A stretch of DNA of 64,000 bases from Acholoe squamosa (taxonomy: Eukaryota > Annelida > Polychaeta > Phyllodocida > Polynoidae). Location: the NCBI GenBank assembly GCA_949317995.1, contig OX439039.1, positions 75,340,002 through 75,404,001 of the forward strand, given 5' to 3'. Shown here piece after piece: positions 34,409-64,000 of this stretch. Position numbers and translations under genes: made by a program. The first letter of the stretch is position 1. The number at the start of each line of letters is the position of its first letter. The notes below the pieces were generated by a model. The model worked only from the letters and a program-made list of their open reading frames with translations, did not search any database and was not told where the DNA came from.

Positions 34409-37149
34409 GTTCTCTAACAAGTTCTGGTGCATAGAAAAACAGAGACGTGCTATGTATGGTTAGGTTTGAAAGGTGAACTGCTGTCTGCATTGTTGCCTAT
34501 GGTTGGACAGTTTTGTTACGTTTGGTATGAGATTGATACGATTTAGAGTTTATCCAAAAGGTTAAGGCCAGGGTACGTGAATGGGCACCGGCATTTGAAA
34601 TGGCATTGGTGTACCCATTTTGATAGTTAACGAGCGCCATCCCCGTCATTTGGTAAGGTTTCTCATGTGAAAAATGGACCAAAAGGTCATTGATGGAAAG
34701 CATTTTCCAATGGAACACCACCATTTAAACCCTGTATCCACTATTGTACTTTGACATAGAGTAAATTGCATGCAGTGATGACTACATTGGTACTTTGCTA
34801 CATAATATGTGTATTAGGAATATGAAGATTTAGTGTGTTATGCACAATTTGTATTTGTATAGGCCTACCTTTTTGCAAAGGTCTTAAGACTGAATAGATA
34901 CTGCTAGCTAGTAGTACCGGTATGTGCAATGCATTTCAGGCACAGTAGGCTATCATGGAATCATATGTTTTATTTTCTTTCTTATTTTTCTAATTAGTGC
35001 TGTCGCTGTCAAGTAAGTCAATGGTGTTAATATTGTTTAATAATTATAGGATATAGGAGTCGAGCAAGTCAGAGGTGTTTGTATTCTTTGATATAGGATA
35101 TTAGATTCGAGGAAGTCAGGGTATTAGATTTATGTAGGATCATACCTTCACCGTGAGAATTTTCTGCATATGGCTTGATATAAAACCCAAAAGGGAATTA
35201 GCCGGATGTATTAAAAGCCAATAAGAAAATGCCCTTCGTTCAATGCAGAACGTTCAGGGTGCACTGCATAACTGGTACCCATCATGCTTGATGTTATATG
35301 TGCTAATCTCGCAAGGTACCAAATCAAGCAATGGCGTCCCCACTAAGGACCCCGCTACCTGGGAATACAGATGAAGACCTATATTATCTGTCTGTAATTT
35401 GTAAACATGTATAACTATGGCGGATAATGCATAATAAATCTTGTAGGAAATAAGAGAAGCGGATTAATGTCGATGAGAATATCAGTGAAATGATGGCATC
35501 CTAAAAAGACATGTTTTGCGTTCATATAACAGAGACCCGTTAAATACATAGTGAGTTTTTGCGAGAAGCAAAATGCACTTACAAGAAGTAATTTACGATA
35601 CCTTATAAGGTCTATTAGCAAAGTGGTAAATAAAATCTTTTGTAAGTAGGAACTTACAATACCTCTTTATTTAACACCATGTAACAGACTTCTCTTAGCA
35701 ACCTTTTGTAGAAGATCAATCTCTTCCAAAGGAAATAAGAGAGGTAGATGCTTAGAAATGTGAGTTCTAGCCATTTTCCCTCAAATATAAAACATGACAA
35801 AATATATATCCACAGGTAGATTACTTTGGATCTTTTTTCAATCATAAGAGTGTGCAATACTTTCGAGAAGCCTGAAAATTTTCAAGTCCGAAAATGAACC
35901 TGTATAATTTCCATAATATTCTACATAGAGATACAAGATTTGGCGTGGACAGGGTTCTCTCTATACTTCAGTTTTATTACGGTAGTATATTACATGTTTT
36001 AAATTCATGCTTTGGATATTTAGCATGACATACATCTGGTTTATTTAACTGCGATTATGCTTCTTGTAAGTGTATTTAACTTACAAGAAGTGGGTACCAT
36101 ATCTTATTATTTAACGATTGTTTTAAAGTTACAGGGGTAGTTGATTTACACTAAAACCGTAGACAAACCGCATAAAGTGGAAATGCGTTCGCCAGGTGCC
36201 TTACGAGCTATAGGCCTAGATGAGTTTACGTGCTAAATATACAGTCCTAGCACAGATTTTTGTGTTACGCACACGATGATCCTTTGAATTTCACTTTTTT
36301 CAGATGGTATTTTGCACGCCTTCTCGAATTTAATGTATATGCCATGAATGCAGTGGAAAACACTTAAGATATTAAGTCGCTTTGTTTCACAGCATATTGC
36401 AGCGGCTGCGTCTACTAGAAATATTTGCTACAATCTGTGTAAGCACTCGTTCTATAAACATAGGTCTACAAGAAATCTGAGAATTTACAAAATAAATGAT
36501 ATACGTGTGTAACGACTTCAAGATGATTTAGCAAGGAATCAAGTTTAGTGTGTGATGTTGCGGTGTACAATAAAAGTATTTTTACATGGACATTTTTGTT
36601 ATGTCAAATCTTAGGAATCCAATAATATGGCCGATTAAAACGAGTGAAAACTACAGATTCTGCTTGGTGAAGTTTATTTACAAACAGATATTCTAACAGC
36701 TGACGTGTCTTGACCATTCATCATTATTTAGATATTCAATTTATCCGATACAATGAACTAAACGATACAATATAATTCAGTGTACATAAATTGTTACCTC
36801 AGATTTGCGTCTTGCCAGATATATTAAGTTTCTTTCTTTCTTTGCCCAATCCAGATCCCATACCAAAAGTGGAGCGTTGATACCAATTTATGACAATTAT
36901 TGTGAAGGTAAAACTACCGATGAAATAAGGCCATTAGCGTCAACAAATGGCCTTCAAACCTTCATCCATGAATTAAATGCATGTATAATAGAAGTATTGA
37001 TGAACATAATATTATATTTTAGGTGCAAGTGATAGGGCAGTTACATTATCTTCTTGAATGCAAAAATCACTTACAATTGAATGAGAGTACAGACATGTCC
37101 TACAGAGTTTTTAACTTATACATACTGGTATTTATTAAACGGTAATGTT
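34409..37149. other. Gap between convergent AMT gene 2 and ELP1
   Basis: Presumably both 3' UTRs plus spacer. AATAAA on the plus strand at 35433 and 36568; minus-strand AATAAA near 36673 and 37131. No open frame that looks real and no tRNA-like structure seen. Confidence 0.5.
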
Positions 37150-62972
<25,823 letters not shown>

Positions 62973-64000
62973 CTGTCAAAATGTAGAAGAGGACAAATAG
63001 GAGATATGACATAGATTTAAAACACAGCTCCACAGAATTATTTCAAGCTCCTATGGAGCAAAATGTCTCTCTGTCATCCTAGGACCTTGGGCAACATGGC
63101 AGTTTTGTACGGCTTGGCAATCGGACCATTTTTACGGGTTTTATGGTGAAAAACAAAAGCATTCAGGTTTCCTTAAAATGTTACATATGATATCTAAATG
63201 AGGTAAGTGACTAAGATAGTAAGTTTGCTTTTATTTTTCATTATGTATTTCCTGATAATGTAATCTTGAGGTATTTGGTACTACAAAAACCAATCTGGAA
63301 GGATTTGCAGGACGCTTGCAGGGCCCAATTAGTTACAGCTGAACTCTCAGTGGGGCGGGCTGAGAGTTACAGCCAGAAGTGTCAAATATCTACTGGTTTG
63401 CAATGTACAACCTATGCAATATACAAACTAATGATGGTTATCAGTATGTCTAGACCAGTCATGATGACCTGTGATTGGTTGTTGAATCTTAATTGGCTGG
63501 GACGAAATTAACAACTAGGTAATTATAGCCATGTCTAGACTAAATAAAGCATGCTCTGAAAGGCCTTTAAGAAGATACATGTCTGTACATACTGCCTCTT
63601 CAAAGTTACAAAATGTGTAGAAATGAGACAGAAATGACAAAATGTGGAAACATACAAGGGTAGAGGACACTTATAAGATACTACCGGTAACGGTATGTGT
63701 AGAATTTGGGGTAGATCCATGTGGTATTAAGCTCAGGGGCGCTAGAATGAAACCAACCTCTAATTTACCAGAGCTTTTTGTACACTTAAAGTCTATACCC
63801 ACAACGTTAGTGTCTGTGGGTATAAGCAGGCTATACTAGGCCCAATAGCTAGCATGGCAAAAAACTTTTCATATAAACTGTGTCAATAGCTATGCATATG
63901 TGCACCAGTCAGACAGAGCGGACAGAATACATAAATCTTTTTCAGATGGGGTACTCTGAAACCGGTGCCACATTGGTTGACATGAAGGTTAAGTTTAGGC
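62973..64000. other. ELP1 intron at window edge
   Basis: No ELP1 exon recognised on the minus strand; the phase-1 start of exon A requires upstream exons further out. Nothing else identified. Confidence 0.6.

Overview
This is eukaryotic genomic DNA: three multi-exon genes with GT-AG introns, surrounded by minisatellites, microsatellites and many small inverted-repeat elements. The gene content (animal-type AMT ammonium transporters and ELP1) points to an invertebrate animal. Many intronic minisatellites, one of which spans an exon/intron junction, made me think of amphioxus (Branchiostoma). That placement is an inference and is not proven by the sequence.

Layout: (1) 1-3758, repeat-rich, with no exon recognised. 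(2) 3759-18052 (+), AMT gene 1. Its first exon lies outside the window or was not recognised; the other exons join in frame (506 codons including stop). It carries two tandem 149-nt versions of the exon holding the second pore histidine, which look mutually exclusive. (3) 18053-26207, intergenic, with a 42-bp minisatellite at 24.5-25.2 kb. (4) 26208-34408 (+), AMT gene 2, complete: 8 exons, 576 aa. (5) 34409-37149, gap between convergent genes. (6) 37150-62972 (-), the 3' two thirds of ELP1 (Elongator scaffold subunit): 21 exons, about 930 aa including the stop codon, with every splice phase matching; the 5' exons lie beyond base 64000. (7) Inside an ELP1 intron, 50055-50501 (-), an intact 148-codon single-exon ORF with an ideal Kozak start, probably a nested gene of unknown function.

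The two AMT genes are tandem paralogs: exons 2-5 have identical lengths (553, 72, 60, 77 nt) and phases. They differ downstream, where gene 1 has the duplicated alternative exon and gene 2 has its intron moved by 33 nt. Gene 2 also keeps two degenerate partial exon copies (29023 and 32568), so exon duplication has recurred at this locus. The AMT proteins should move ammonium across membranes. ELP1 acts in tRNA wobble-uridine modification and is functionally unrelated; it is only a convergent neighbour.

The best candidates for something undescribed are the mutually exclusive AMT exons with a hairpin just behind each donor site, the ELP1 minisatellite whose unit includes the 5' splice site, and the nested ORF.
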